Shown: positions 26,102-35,837, counted from the first letter of the stretch. The stretch is DNA of 64,000 bases from an uncultured Christensenellaceae bacterium (GCA_910586825.1 CAJUJF010000003.1:1-64000); one strand, 5' to 3'. Numbers and translations: made by a program. The notes: generated by a model from the sequence alone, not told the origin.

Positions 26102-28057
26102 TTAGTATTGGAAGTTGAGTTCGGTCGTTTTGTTCGCCATATCCTTCACGTAGGAGCATACGTCTCTGCCCCAGATCGCGCGGAACTTCGCGCCTGCGCC
26201 GGCAATGAAGGACATATCGAGGTTATCTTTTCCCGTATCCTTGCTGAATCCGGTCGCGGAAATCTGCTTCATCCCCTTCCAGGTGCCGCCGTTATAAAGA
26301 TCGGGAATTTCCGCGTTCTTGTAGAATCCGTTCCATGCTTCGGTGCTCAATTTCGCTTTCGGCGTAAACGCAACGCCGTAGGCAACGCCCAACGAACGGG
26401 TACCGCCCGCATTGTCGATCTCGCCGGGGATAAACTTGTCGCCGAAATCCCAGGTGAACTCTTTTTTCAGCGTAACGCCGCCCTGTTCGCCGATCACGTT
26501 AATCTTGATCACGGAATTGTCATTCCCGTCGATCCCTTCGAAATGATATTCCGTTTTGATCTTCACGGTGAGCCCGCTGCTCTCCCAACGCCCTTCCGCC
26601 TTATTCCAGACGGAGTAACCGATCGGATCTTCGGAAAGCGTACGGATGGAAGGGTTCGAATTGCTAATTCCGTCCCAACGCGACATCTTGCCTTCGAACG
26701 GATACCAATAGCCCTTCGCGCCGTCTTCGAGATCCGCAACGGATGCCGTCGTGCCCGCATCGAAATATACGCCGTAATAGGGCATCGTCTCATTGATCGA
26801 AGGCGTCCAGATCGAAGTCCAGATTTCTGCGAATACGGTTTGTGTGCCAAGAGAAGGCGTCATCGTCGAAGCGGACAGATCGTACACCTGTTCTACGCCG
26901 TTGATTCCGAGCGCATCGGCGTCCGCCCAGGAAGTATACTGCGCGCCCGCGCCCGCCGCCGAATAGACGCTCGCCTGCCAGCCCGCCCAGGTGACGGAAG
27001 GATCCTCGGCATATCCGCCGAAATCCCAATCGGTCGCGCGGTAATAATAACTGTTGGCGTATTGCCCGATCGTTTGCAACATATTCACGTCCGATCTCTT
27101 GAACAGGTTGAGCGCCGTCGTCCAACCGCTCCACCAGGCCGACTGTCCGTTCGTAACGTTCGGGTTGTTGTCGAATCCGTGATACACGTTCGAGCGGTTC
27201 AGGAAGTTATACGGCTTTTTGTTGTAAGTATATACGACCGTATCGGGATCGTCCGTCGTGGTGATATAGCTTCCCTCGCCGTACTCCGCGCCGTTGACGA
27301 TCGCGCTCAACGCGTTCGAAAGTCCTCTGTAAATGGTTTCGCTTCTCACGTCATCGGACGTATACGCGTAATAATTCAGCGTTTCCAGAACTTCGGGATC
27401 TTTATCGATGATTTCCACCGTGTTCTTTACGGTGACCGTGCAGGAGTCGGTGGTCGTCTTCCCGTCCGCGTCCGTATAGGAGACAGTAAGCTTACAGCTC
27501 CCCTTCGCGACCGCAGTCAGGTATACGACGTTCCCCTGCGCAGATTCGATCCTGCACACTTTGTCGTCGTCGATCGTCCAACTCAGTTTCGCGGGATCGA
27601 CGCGATCGTCTTTCACGATCGCGCTCACGCTCGCATGATCGCCCGACTGCGTCAGAATCAATTTCCCCGCGGGAAGATTGATCGAGAACAATTCGTCTTC
27701 CTGCGTCTGTTCTTTTTTGACCGTGAGCGAACAGGTTGCGGACACGCCGCCCGCTTCCGCTTTCACGGTACAGGATCCCTCCGCGACCGCGGTTACGACG
27801 CCCGTCGCCCCGTTGCCCGCAACGGTCGCGACAGCCGGATCGGAAGAACTCCACACGATCGCCTCTTCGCTGTTTTTCAGCGTAGCCGTAAGCGTAACCT
27901 GTTTCCCTATGTAGAGCGACGTCTCGACGACGTCGAGCCTGATCGACGGAGCGTCCGGATTATCCGGCTCGTCGGTTCCGCCGCAGCCGACCAGCGCCAG
28001 CATGCCGACCATGACGACGCTCAAAAGGATAGCAAATTTTCTGAATAAGTTTCTCAT
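26102..28057 (-). CDS. Ig-like (BIG2) domain lipoprotein of unknown function
   Basis: This 651-residue surface lipoprotein has a lipobox at MLALVGC (Cys25). Two bacterial Ig-like domains follow, at about residues 38-113 (VWSSSDPAVATV) and 118-210 (LSWTIDDDKVCRI). The remaining 430 residues are rich in Trp, Tyr and Gly and have no similarity I recognise (YNFLNRSNVYHGFD, WDFGGYAEDPSVTWAGW). The composition suits glycan binding. It may be distantly related to the four lipoproteins at 31772-38831, which share an early N-AI-x-G-type segment, but this is weak. It has its own promoter inside the locus. Confidence 0.7.
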   Translation of the reverse strand: MRNLFRKFAILLSVVMVGMLALVGCGGTDEPDNPDAPSIRLDVVETSLYIGKQVTLTATLKNSEEAIVWSSSDPAVATVAGNGATGVVTAVAEGSCTVKAEAGGVSATCSLTVKKEQTQEDELFSINLPAGKLILTQSGDHASVSAIVKDDRVDPAKLSWTIDDDKVCRIESAQGNVVYLTAVAKGSCKLTVSYTDADGKTTTDSCTVTVKNTVEIIDKDPEVLETLNYYAYTSDDVRSETIYRGLSNALSAIVNGAEYGEGSYITTTDDPDTVVYTYNKKPYNFLNRSNVYHGFDNNPNVTNGQSAWWSGWTTALNLFKRSDVNMLQTIGQYANSYYYRATDWDFGGYAEDPSVTWAGWQASVYSAAGAGAQYTSWADADALGINGVEQVYDLSASTMTPSLGTQTVFAEIWTSIWTPSINETMPYYGVYFDAGTTASVADLEDGAKGYWYPFEGKMSRWDGISNSNPSIRTLSEDPIGYSVWNKAEGRWESSGLTVKIKTEYHFEGIDGNDNSVIKINVIGEQGGVTLKKEFTWDFGDKFIPGEIDNAGGTRSLGVAYGVAFTPKAKLSTEAWNGFYKNAEIPDLYNGGTWKGMKQISATGFSKDTGKDNLDMSFIAGAGAKFRAIWGRDVCSYVKDMANKTTELNFQY

Positions 28058-28083
28058 AATTCGATTCTTTCCTCCTTGCTCTT

Positions 28084-28112
28084 ATTATATCAGATGAAAT
28101 GATGAATTTCAA
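28084..28112 (-). promoter_or_regulatory. Internal promoter before the Ig-like lipoprotein gene
   Basis: TTGAAA (28112-28107), 17-base spacer, TATAAT (28089-28084), in an 81-base gap after the permease gene. It would let the distal half of the locus (lipoprotein to Gfo/Idh/MocA) be transcribed separately. Confidence 0.75.
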
Positions 28113-28138
28113 TAGCTTTCCGGAATTCCGAAAACTTT

Positions 28139-29044
28139 TCACTCCTTTACGGAGCCGAGCGTAAGTCCGCTCTTGACATACTTGATGATATACGGATAAA
28201 CCAACAACACGGGAATGACGCTGATGATGAGCGTCGCCGCCTCGATATTGCTCTTATTCGTGATCAGCCATTCGTCGCTCGTATTCTTATCCGTGTTGCC
28301 GAGCATGCGGTACAGATACAGCGCAAGCGGCTGCTGCGAGGTATGCGCGCTGTCGATATACATCAACGCGGCGCCGTAGCTGTTCCAAGTTCCCACGATC
28401 GAGAAGAACACGCAGCTCGCAAATACCGGTAAGCAGAGCGGAATAATAATGATGAGAAAGAGCTGAATACTGTTCGCCCCGTCGATCTTCGCCGCCTCTT
28501 CGATCTCCGACGGGATCCCGAGGAAGTTGGACTTATAGAGCAGGATACTGTAAACGTTGTTGATCGAAATCAAAATGACCGACCAGATATTGTTCGTAAG
28601 ATGGAGAGCGATCATGAGCAGATAGCTCGGAACGATACCCGCCGAAAAGAGCATCGTGACGATAAATACCGTGGTAATGCCCTTTTTGAACGGACAGTCC
28701 GATTTCGAAAGCGGATACGCCGCCATCGACATGAACAGGTTCGAAGCGATCGTCACGACGACCGTCGCCAAAACGGAATTGCCGAACGCCTGCAAAAACG
28801 CAAGTTCCGAAAGCACGTGTCCGTAGGACGCAAACGTGAATCCGAGCGGAATGATCGTGACCTGCGGATTCCGGTATCCGTTGCTGAGCGAAAGCGCGAC
28901 GATGTTCAGAATAGGCAGGATAACGAGAACGATGGATACGACGAGCACGACGATCTTGATGACGTCGAACACGACGTCGGGAGGAGAAGATTTGATTTTG
29001 AATCTTTTCCGTTTGAGTTGATTGACCTGATTGGATTCTTTCAT
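28139..29044 (-). CDS. Carbohydrate ABC transporter permease (LplC-like)
   Basis: This is a 301-residue inner membrane permease with six predicted membrane segments starting at about residue 27. The cytoplasmic EAA loop reads EIEEAAKIDGANSIQLFLIIIIP, the contact site for the ATPase. The size and the C-terminus (YVKSGLTLGSVKE) are typical of LplC/YtcP-type permeases of complex glycan importers. The start at 29044 follows AAGGAGG. It pairs with the permease at 29057-30109 (gap of 12 bases) and the binding protein at 30109-31752. No ATPase gene is in the window, so a shared MsmX-type ATPase from elsewhere is likely. Confidence 0.95.
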   Translation of the reverse strand: MKESNQVNQLKRKRFKIKSSPPDVVFDVIKIVVLVVSIVLVILPILNIVALSLSNGYRNPQVTIIPLGFTFASYGHVLSELAFLQAFGNSVLATVVVTIASNLFMSMAAYPLSKSDCPFKKGITTVFIVTMLFSAGIVPSYLLMIALHLTNNIWSVILISINNVYSILLYKSNFLGIPSEIEEAAKIDGANSIQLFLIIIIPLCLPVFASCVFFSIVGTWNSYGAALMYIDSAHTSQQPLALYLYRMLGNTDKNTSDEWLITNKSNIEAATLIISVIPVLLVYPYIIKYVKSGLTLGSVKE

Positions 29045-29056
29045 CTTCCGTCCTCC

Positions 29057-30109
29057 TTACCACAAACTCGTTCTGAGCAGTTTTTTGGAAATCGCGTTGC
29101 CGCCGAGCATCAGGAAAAGCGCAATCAGTCCGTTTACGATACCGAGCACGGTCGCAAGCGGCGCGTTTGTCTTATCCTGAATGGAAATTTCGTACAAGTA
29201 CGTGTCGACGGTAAACTGCTCGTGCTTCGTTTCGGCAGTGTACATCGCCATCAACTGTTCGAGACCGACGCTCATGATATACGTGACCGTCATGATCAAC
29301 TGCAAACCGATGACGGGAACGATGGTCGGCAACGTGATCCAAAGAATCTTCTGGAATTTGGAAGCGCCGTCCAGCGTCGCGGCCTCGAAAAAGCTCTTGT
29401 CGATCGAAGCGATCGCCGCATAGAAGATGATCGAGCTCCATCCCGTCCCTTTCCAGACTTTCAGAAAGATGACGAGCGGCTTGAACCAAGGATTGGATCC
29501 GAAAAAGTCAAACGGCTCTTTTAATATCCCGATATCGCAAAGGAAGTTGTTCAGCATGCCGTCGGTCGGCGACATGACGTTCGCCCAGATCCCCACCGTC
29601 ATCGTCCAGGAGAGGAAATTTGGCAGACAGAGTACGATCAACACGAATTTGCTCATCGCCGCGCTCTTGATATCCGCAAGCAGAAGCGCGCAGATGATCG
29701 GCAAAGGGAATGTGATCAGAAGCCCGAAAAAATTGATGAGCAACGTGTTTTTCAACGCCAAACCGATTCGGGGATCGGTTGCGATCAGCGCAAAATTTTC
29801 AAGAGACCACGTGCCGCTCGCCCAAGCGCCCGCGATCCCGCCGCCCATGTAGACGTTGAATTTGCTGCGGAATGCGATCAGCATACCGACCATGGGAACG
29901 TACCCGAACAGAATGACAAGCGAAAGCGCGGGCAGAACGAACCAGATAATACTGCGGTGCTTTTTTAAGCGGTGCAGTTCCTCTTGCCAGAATCCCCGCA
30001 CGACCTGACCGGTAACCGGATCGATCTTCACGTTCTTCTTTTTTGCGGAAACGGCGTCTTCGGAAACCGCAGCGACCTCTTCATTGGTAGAATCCGTCAT
30101 TTTTTCCAT
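29057..30109 (-). CDS. ABC transporter permease (LplB-like)
   Basis: This 350-residue permease has a cytosolic N-terminal tail of about 50 residues, then six membrane segments from SIIWFVLPALSLVILFGYVPM. The EAA-type loop is FFEAATLDGASKFQKILWITLP, and the C-terminus ends LLRTSLW as in LplB/YteP proteins. The ATG at 30109 overlaps the binding-protein stop (TGATG) and has GGAGG at a good distance, so it is chosen over the ATG 30 bases upstream. It works with the LplC-like permease and the solute-binding protein in uptake of an oligosaccharide. Substrate unknown. Confidence 0.95.
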   Translation of the reverse strand: MEKMTDSTNEEVAAVSEDAVSAKKKNVKIDPVTGQVVRGFWQEELHRLKKHRSIIWFVLPALSLVILFGYVPMVGMLIAFRSKFNVYMGGGIAGAWASGTWSLENFALIATDPRIGLALKNTLLINFFGLLITFPLPIICALLLADIKSAAMSKFVLIVLCLPNFLSWTMTVGIWANVMSPTDGMLNNFLCDIGILKEPFDFFGSNPWFKPLVIFLKVWKGTGWSSIIFYAAIASIDKSFFEAATLDGASKFQKILWITLPTIVPVIGLQLIMTVTYIMSVGLEQLMAMYTAETKHEQFTVDTYLYEISIQDKTNAPLATVLGIVNGLIALFLMLGGNAISKKLLRTSLW

Positions 30110-31752
30110 CAATGATTCCTCCGATTCGCGTCGTACCATTCCTGAATCTGCGACATGACGTCTGCTTTCAGATACATTTTGGGAAGATTATCCTGCGTCG
30201 CTTTCAACAGATAAGAGTACGTTGTTTTTTCACTCGAACCGGAAGCCTTGATGATCTTCTGGGCGTTGGTCAAAATCCAGCTTCTCGTTTGCATGGAAAC
30301 CTTGCTCCACTTGGGAAGAACGGCGCACTTGCCGAGAACGCTCAGAATCATGAGGTCGTCCTCTTCTTCCGGAAGGAGAATGGGCCAGCAGTCGTAACTC
30401 GCTTCGCGCAACGGCCAGTATTTGCGCCCCATCTTGGGATTGCCGCCCGTCGTATACATGGAGTTGCCTTCGACCTCTTTATATCCGGGAAGCAGGCGGT
30501 AATAAGTCGTGGACCCGTCCTCTTCCTGAATGCCGATGTCCCCGTCCTGCTTTTCCGCTTCGGGAATGATATTGTGCGATACGCCCTCTTTTCCGAGCAG
30601 GAACGCCTTGTAGTTCTCGTCCTTGATCTTCTGGTTCATCCAATCGAGCGCATAGGGCGCCTGGTTTACGGCGCGGACGGGCAAGGCGATCATATAGCCG
30701 ATATCTCCGATGCCGCGCATTCTGCCCTTTTCCTGCACGACGGAACCGTACGAGCCGTCTCCTTTGATACGGGTCGCCCAACCGAGGTCCTCGCGCGCTT
30801 CTTCCGCGCTCGCGTATCCCAGTTTCGGATTCGCCGCCATCTGTCCGCAGAGCGGATTGAAGTTCCAGTACGGAATCTGCGCGACCGAAATATTTTCGTT
30901 CGTGAACCAGGTCATGACCTGACTTCCCTGCGCGGTATCCCAGTTTTTGGGGAGGCAGTTCTTTTGCGTGATTTCTTCGTTCATGTACTTGAAATACTTA
31001 TCCGCCGCATCGCTGTAAATGTAGTTCTTGACCTGTCCGTTTTCGTCCTCGTAAAACTCGCAGGGCATTTCGAACGTGCTCGAAATGATGGAAAAGTCCG
31101 CGTCGGAGCCGGCAATGGCGAGCGCGTGATAGTTGACGTCGTTTTTCCCGAATTCCGCCTGCAACGCGTGCAGCGCGTCGGTGAATTCCGTAAGCGTTTC
31201 TGGAATCTTTGTGATACCCACCTTTGCGAGATGCTTTTTGTTGAATACGATCGCCGAATCCTGCATGTAACCGAAGCCGTATTCGGGAATCGCATAGATC
31301 TTGCCGTTATAGGTGCAGGCGTCCCACAGTTCCTGATCGATCGTCGCAAGCAGATCCTGACCGTACGTCTTCAACGCGTCGGTCAGATCGAGGAACGCAT
31401 CCTCCGTCACGTACTGATCGAAAGAACCGCGACCGCATTTGATAAACGAATAGGTATCCTGCGACATGAGCGCGTTTCCGACTTCCGACTCTTCGTTCCC
31501 GCCGGAAATCTGCGAATATTTCACCTTATAACCGGTAATCTCTTCCAAGAGCTTCGCCGTGCCGCTGTTGTTGAACTCCGAGTCCGTCATACCGGGCGCG
31601 GGGAACAATCCCGACAGCGTAGGACGGTTTTGCGTGACGTCGACGTCGAGCGCGATCGTCGCGCCCGCAAAGTTTCCGCCGCAGGCGGCCATCGGCACGA
31701 TCATACCGAGCGCAAGCGCAGAAGCAGTTAACGTGGTTAAAAACTTTTTCAT
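30109..31752 (-). CDS. Extracellular solute-binding lipoprotein (LplA-like)
   Basis: This 547-residue substrate-binding protein of the ABC importer has a lipobox at MIVPMAAC (Cys24). Large size, segments such as YNGKIYAIPEYGFGYMQDSAIVFNKKHL, and the late Trp-rich region are typical of LplA/YtcQ-type proteins that bind oligosaccharides of complex glycans. It is placed directly upstream of the two permeases and downstream of four related lipoproteins. The ATG follows AAGGAG. Ligand not predictable; the neighbouring phosphodiester enzymes and NanE suggest an amino-sugar-containing or phosphate-containing oligosaccharide. Confidence 0.93.
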   Translation of the reverse strand: MKKFLTTLTASALALGMIVPMAACGGNFAGATIALDVDVTQNRPTLSGLFPAPGMTDSEFNNSGTAKLLEEITGYKVKYSQISGGNEESEVGNALMSQDTYSFIKCGRGSFDQYVTEDAFLDLTDALKTYGQDLLATIDQELWDACTYNGKIYAIPEYGFGYMQDSAIVFNKKHLAKVGITKIPETLTEFTDALHALQAEFGKNDVNYHALAIAGSDADFSIISSTFEMPCEFYEDENGQVKNYIYSDAADKYFKYMNEEITQKNCLPKNWDTAQGSQVMTWFTNENISVAQIPYWNFNPLCGQMAANPKLGYASAEEAREDLGWATRIKGDGSYGSVVQEKGRMRGIGDIGYMIALPVRAVNQAPYALDWMNQKIKDENYKAFLLGKEGVSHNIIPEAEKQDGDIGIQEEDGSTTYYRLLPGYKEVEGNSMYTTGGNPKMGRKYWPLREASYDCWPILLPEEEDDLMILSVLGKCAVLPKWSKVSMQTRSWILTNAQKIIKASGSSEKTTYSYLLKATQDNLPKMYLKADVMSQIQEWYDANRRNH

Positions 31753-31771
31753 AATTTTCTGTTCTCCTTAT

Positions 31772-33016
31772 TTAAAATTCTTCCGTATAGGAAATATTCG
31801 ATTCGATAAATGAACCTTGCTCGTCCTCTCCGATCCGGTAGTTGACGTTGTCGCCGCCCTGCCCGAAGCCGTACCCGAACACGTCGGGATTCGAAGGCAG
31901 GAAATCCCATTTCGCGGCGTTGTTGTAATCGTCGGCGCAGGTCGCGCTCTCGATGAACGCGGCGACTTTCGGATTGCGGAATTTCAACCCCTTGAACACG
32001 GCTCCGCTGCGCGCGTCCCAAAGGCTCGTATTCAGCATGACGGGACAGTACGAGGCGGCAAGCAGGGTAAACGCCTTATGCGCCTTCACTTTCAAAGCGC
32101 CCTGTTTCGCGTCCGACTGCCTGAAAGCGAACTTCTTGCCCGTGGTGAGATTGTCGAATTCCACGCAGTACGCGTCGCGCGTTACGTAGGAACGGAAACG
32201 GATCACGTCGGTGCCGCGCCAGCATTTTGCTTCCTCGTCGTACCGCATCGTAGTGACGGGCTCCGAGCTCGGCGAGACCATCGTGCCGTTGTAGTTGAAC
32301 ACCGCCAGCCAGGTCCCCGGCATCTGACCGTCGCTCGCGATCAGCCCGATATCGCAGCACCCCCAAGGACTCGTGGTAAAGAAATTGGAGAAAATGTATG
32401 CGTTCCAGTTGCGTTCCGACTCCGACTCGTGATATTTGAACTCCATATTCGTCATATCGAGCGTGAACTCCATATACGAAACGCCGCCGAACGAAGGATC
32501 CGTATCCGGACGCTTCGAATATGCGTACACATAGCTGCCGGAGAAGTATTCGAGACCGAAGGAGGAATCGTCCATCTTGGAATTTTCCATCACGTGTCTG
32601 CCGAGCGCAATATATTCGGTACCCGTGTTGTCGACGACGTAGGATTCGGGGTTTTTCGCCGCCCAGATCTGCGCGTCGCGGATCGCCTTTTCCTTGTTGT
32701 CCGCGGGCGCGTCGATCGTGCCGACGAATTCCGAACCGATGAACTTATAGAACTTTCCGGAAGAGAACGTGAAAATCGTCTCCTTGCCGTTCCAAACGCT
32801 GTAACGGTCGGAACGCGTGCTCATTTTTCCCGCCCTGATAAACGCGGCGAAGATATTGTCCGTTTCGTATTTGACTTTTCCCGAACCGTCGTAGACGACG
32901 TAAGCGCGATCCGAAGGGTACGGATTTACGGAACCTCCCCCGTTTCCCGACGAGCAACCGCAACAGGCGAGCATCATCGCCGCCGCCCCCACGGTCAAAA
33001 TCTTTCCTGTTTTCAT
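31772..33016 (-). CDS. Unknown lipoprotein, divergent member of the tandem family
   Basis: This 414-residue lipoprotein (lipobox MLACCGC, Cys20) is of a family I do not recognise. Weak but ordered similarities link it to the next two genes upstream: an early DNIFAAFIRAGK segment, FYKFIGSEFVGTID, SYVVDNTGTEYIALG, RNWNAYIFSNF, CCDIGLIAS, VEFDNLTTGKKFAF and WDARSGAVFKGLKF. There is no visible catalytic motif. Aromatic and Gly-rich beta segments suggest a jelly-roll-like binding module. It is 19 bases before the solute-binding protein gene and 11 bases after its paralogue, so it may deliver ligand to the importer. Confidence 0.75.
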   Translation of the reverse strand: MKTGKILTVGAAAMMLACCGCSSGNGGGSVNPYPSDRAYVVYDGSGKVKYETDNIFAAFIRAGKMSTRSDRYSVWNGKETIFTFSSGKFYKFIGSEFVGTIDAPADNKEKAIRDAQIWAAKNPESYVVDNTGTEYIALGRHVMENSKMDDSSFGLEYFSGSYVYAYSKRPDTDPSFGGVSYMEFTLDMTNMEFKYHESESERNWNAYIFSNFFTTSPWGCCDIGLIASDGQMPGTWLAVFNYNGTMVSPSSEPVTTMRYDEEAKCWRGTDVIRFRSYVTRDAYCVEFDNLTTGKKFAFRQSDAKQGALKVKAHKAFTLLAASYCPVMLNTSLWDARSGAVFKGLKFRNPKVAAFIESATCADDYNNAAKWDFLPSNPDVFGYGFGQGGDNVNYRIGEDEQGSFIESNISYTEEF

Positions 33017-33027
33017 GTATTTTTCTC

Positions 33028-34371
33028 CTAATCTTCAATATGCGTTCCGTCGTAATACGAACTGAACGCCAAGTATTTCGAACCTTTCAAGTATGCCGCG
33101 CCGCTCTTGTAAACGCCGTCTTCCGCATGGACGCCGACGGTCAGATGCGCGCAGTCCGCGCCCTGCGTATAGCCGTAATCCAGCGTCGGAAGTCCGGGAT
33201 AGAACTCCTCTTTCGCCGCATCGGGATACGTTTCGTCGGCGCGGTAACGCGCGACTTTCAAGTCCTCCCAGACGACGTTTTTGAGAAACCCGCCGCAACG
33301 CGCGTCCCACGGATTTCCCATTGCCGCGATCATCGTCACGACCGCGTTGATCCGGTAATAACCCTCTTTCCCCGCGTTGACGCCCTCGTGCGAATGGGTA
33401 TATCCGAACTTTTCTCCCGTCGCGAGATTGGTAATGCGCAGCGTCCAGGTGTCCCGCCCGCCGATCGCTTCGATAAACAGATCGTCCGCGCCGCCGTAAA
33501 CGCCCGTCCCGGGGTCTTTCTTCATGGTCGTGACCGTCTGTTCCTGCCAGATATGAAAACTGCCGTGTTCGTCCTCTCCGTTCTTGTGGGAAGCGTGCGT
33601 GCAGTTATGAATGACTTTCCACTGCCCTTCCATGCCCTCGTATCGGGGATCCCCGACCGCCGTGCCGAACAGTCCGATGCCGAGATCGCAATTCTCCGTC
33701 ACGGTGCCGATATTGAAAAAGACGTATGCGTTCCATTGACTGCCGTCCGCGTCGCGGTAAACCGCTTCGCTCAGACGGACGGTACCGGAGGCGTAGGCAT
33801 AGCCGTATTCCTGCCAGGTGTTGTTCGAACTCATTTTCCCCGCAGGCGTACGGAGATAGGAATATCCGCTGGAACCCTGTTCGTAGGAGAGCGGTCTTCC
33901 TTCGGTGGGATAGGTGGTTCCCACGTAGAGGAAGCCCGTACCCTTGCCGTTGTACACGTAACTGCGCGCATGTTTTTCCGCCCAGGCGAGCGCCGCTTTC
34001 TGCTCCATGGTGCCGACGAAATTCGTACCGTCGTAACACCAGCACTTGGAAGTCCCCTGCCGACGGAAAATTTCCAGTCCGTTCGCGTCCTTTACCGGCA
34101 TCGGATCGGACGACGACGCATTCTCGCCCGCATAACGGATCGCGGCGAACATGCTCTCGAACGTCTCCGCGGCGGCGCCGCCGACGTGACAGACGGTGTA
34201 CGGCGCGGCGGTAGGCACGCCCTCATAGTCGTAAGCGGCAACGGGCGGCCGCTCGGCGGGCGGATTTATATCCGACCCGTCGGGCGAACCGCCGTCTCCG
34301 CCGCTTCCGCAAGCGGAGCAACCCACGAGCATCACCGCCGCAAGCAACGCGATGGCTCTTTTCCCATTCAT
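33028..34371 (-). CDS. Unknown lipoprotein, tandem family member
   Basis: This 447-residue surface lipoprotein has the signal MLVGCSAC and then a Gly/Asp-rich linker. It is clearly homologous to the next gene upstream (34382-35701) along its length: GVPTAAPYTV, FAAIRYAGENASSSDPMPVKDANGLEIFRR, CYDGTNFVG, SSNNTWQEYGYAYAS, VRLSEA, WNAYVFFNIG, CDLGIGLF, DLFIEAIGGRDTWTL, EKFGYTHSHEG and YYDGTHIED. No known domain was recognised. The start at 34371 gives the signal peptide directly; the longer frame has no ribosome site. Its likely role, from position, is surface binding for the LplABC-type importer. Confidence 0.78.
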   Translation of the reverse strand: MNGKRAIALLAAVMLVGCSACGSGGDGGSPDGSDINPPAERPPVAAYDYEGVPTAAPYTVCHVGGAAAETFESMFAAIRYAGENASSSDPMPVKDANGLEIFRRQGTSKCWCYDGTNFVGTMEQKAALAWAEKHARSYVYNGKGTGFLYVGTTYPTEGRPLSYEQGSSGYSYLRTPAGKMSSNNTWQEYGYAYASGTVRLSEAVYRDADGSQWNAYVFFNIGTVTENCDLGIGLFGTAVGDPRYEGMEGQWKVIHNCTHASHKNGEDEHGSFHIWQEQTVTTMKKDPGTGVYGGADDLFIEAIGGRDTWTLRITNLATGEKFGYTHSHEGVNAGKEGYYRINAVVTMIAAMGNPWDARCGGFLKNVVWEDLKVARYRADETYPDAAKEEFYPGLPTLDYGYTQGADCAHLTVGVHAEDGVYKSGAAYLKGSKYLAFSSYYDGTHIED

Positions 34372-34381
34372 ATTTTTTCCC

Positions 34382-35701
34382 TTAATCGACAATGTGCGTT
34401 CCGTCGTAATACGAGCTGAACGACATGTATCTGCCGCCTTTCTTATAAGCGTTTCCGCTCTTGTAAACGCCGTCCGCCTCATGCGTGCCGAAGGTGAGAT
34501 GCGCGCAATCCGCGCCCTGCGTAAAGCCGACCCAGATCGTGTCTTCACCGTACCACACTTCGTCTTTCGGCTCCTGCGAATAATCGCCGTCCTCGCGGAA
34601 CCGCGCGACTTTCACGTCTTCCATCACGATGTTTTTGATATAGCCGCCCGCGCGCGGATCCCATACGGGCGTTTCCACGGGGCAGTACGACGCCGCCGTG
34701 ATCACGCGGTAGTTTCCGAACGCGCACGCCGCGTTCATGCCCTTGTGCGTGTGCGTGTAACCGAACGACTGATTGGTGCGGAGATTCGTGACCTTCAAGG
34801 TCCAGGTGTCGATCCCGCCGATCGCTTCGATGAACAGATCGTCCGCGCCGCTGTAAATCCCCGTTTCGGGATCTTTCGTCATCTTCGTGACGACCTGATC
34901 CTGATACACGTAAAAACTCGGCGTCGGGTCCACCCCGTTCTTGTGTTCGATATTCGAGCAGTTCTGCGTGATCTTCCACGCGCCGTCTCCGCCCGCATAC
35001 GTTCCGATCCCGAGATCGCAGTTATCCACGCCCCTGATATTGAAGAAGATATACGCATTCCACTGATTGCGCGTGGCGCCCGTATCGTCCACGTACGTCG
35101 CGTCGACATAGGTCGCTTCGCTCAGACGAACGATCGCGGAAGCGTAGGAATATCCGTGCGTCTTCCAGGTATTGTTCGAATTCATCTCTCCGGACGGCGT
35201 GAACAGATAGGAGAATCCGCCCGAACCGAGTTCGTAAACGTCCTCGGGGTGACGGATCGACGTGAAGTCGTCCGATCCGAGATAGGCATAGCCCGTGCCC
35301 CTGCCGTTCACGACGTAACTGCGCGAACGGTTTGCAGCCCATTTGATCGCGTCGGTTTTCTTTTTCTTGCCGACGAAGTTCGTACCGTCGAAGCACCAGG
35401 TATCGGATGTCCCCGCCCGTCTGAACACTTCCAGCCCGTTCGCGTCTTTGATCGGCATGGCGTTGGAAGAGGTCGCGCGGGAACCCGCGTAACGGATCGC
35501 AAGGAACACGTTGTCGAAAGGCTCGGTCGCCGTCGTTCCGTCTTCGTTATACACCGTATACGGCGCAGCGGTAGGCGTGCCTTCGTAGACGTACTCCTTG
35601 GGAGCGGGAGGCGTAGGGTCGTCCGGTTCCGTCGTATCCCCGCAACCGACGCAGCAAAACGCCAGCACGAGCGCGGTGAGCGCAATCAGAAATCTTTTCA
35701 T
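34382..35701 (-). CDS. Unknown lipoprotein, tandem family member
   Basis: This 439-residue lipoprotein (lipobox AFCCVGC, Cys20) is the closest relative of the 33028-34371 product. It shares with it the order GTPTAAPYTV, VFLAIRYAG, DANGLEVFRRAGTS, CFDGTNFVG, GRGTGYAYLG, NSNNTWKTHGYSYAS, RLSEATYVDA, WNAYIFFNI, CDLGIGTY, DLFIEAIGGIDTWTLKVTNLR, FGYTHTHKG, CAHLTFGTHEADGVYKSG and YYDGTHIVD. The duplicated TYVDATYVDD is a small internal repeat not present in the paralogue. Function unknown. It lies 10 bases before the paralogue and 136 bases after the 997-residue lipoprotein gene, with a hairpin between. Confidence 0.78.
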   Translation of the reverse strand: MKRFLIALTALVLAFCCVGCGDTTEPDDPTPPAPKEYVYEGTPTAAPYTVYNEDGTTATEPFDNVFLAIRYAGSRATSSNAMPIKDANGLEVFRRAGTSDTWCFDGTNFVGKKKKTDAIKWAANRSRSYVVNGRGTGYAYLGSDDFTSIRHPEDVYELGSGGFSYLFTPSGEMNSNNTWKTHGYSYASAIVRLSEATYVDATYVDDTGATRNQWNAYIFFNIRGVDNCDLGIGTYAGGDGAWKITQNCSNIEHKNGVDPTPSFYVYQDQVVTKMTKDPETGIYSGADDLFIEAIGGIDTWTLKVTNLRTNQSFGYTHTHKGMNAACAFGNYRVITAASYCPVETPVWDPRAGGYIKNIVMEDVKVARFREDGDYSQEPKDEVWYGEDTIWVGFTQGADCAHLTFGTHEADGVYKSGNAYKKGGRYMSFSSYYDGTHIVD

Positions 35702-35759
35702 AATTTCCTTCCTTTAAAGATGTTTCTTCCATCTGTCCGACATTGAAAACCGCCGAACA

Positions 35760-35807
35760 GAAAAAATTGACATCGGGCGGGCGTTGCAACGGTGCCTCGC
35801 CCGATGT
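35760..35807 (-). terminator. Intra-operon hairpin, probable partial terminator
   Basis: A perfect 10-bp stem ACATCGGGCG/CGCCCGATGT (35770-35779 with 35798-35807) is followed on the minus strand by CAA and six T. It lies between the 997-residue lipoprotein gene and the rest of the locus. It would reduce downstream transcription relative to the first gene. Confidence 0.65.
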
Positions 35808-35837
35808 GTACTTCGTTATTCGGTTTTTCCGCGCGGA

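Noticed and set aside
19039..31752. Sialic acid catabolism cluster
   Set aside because: Only NanE is present; there is no NanA, sialidase, or sialate-specific transporter signature in the window.
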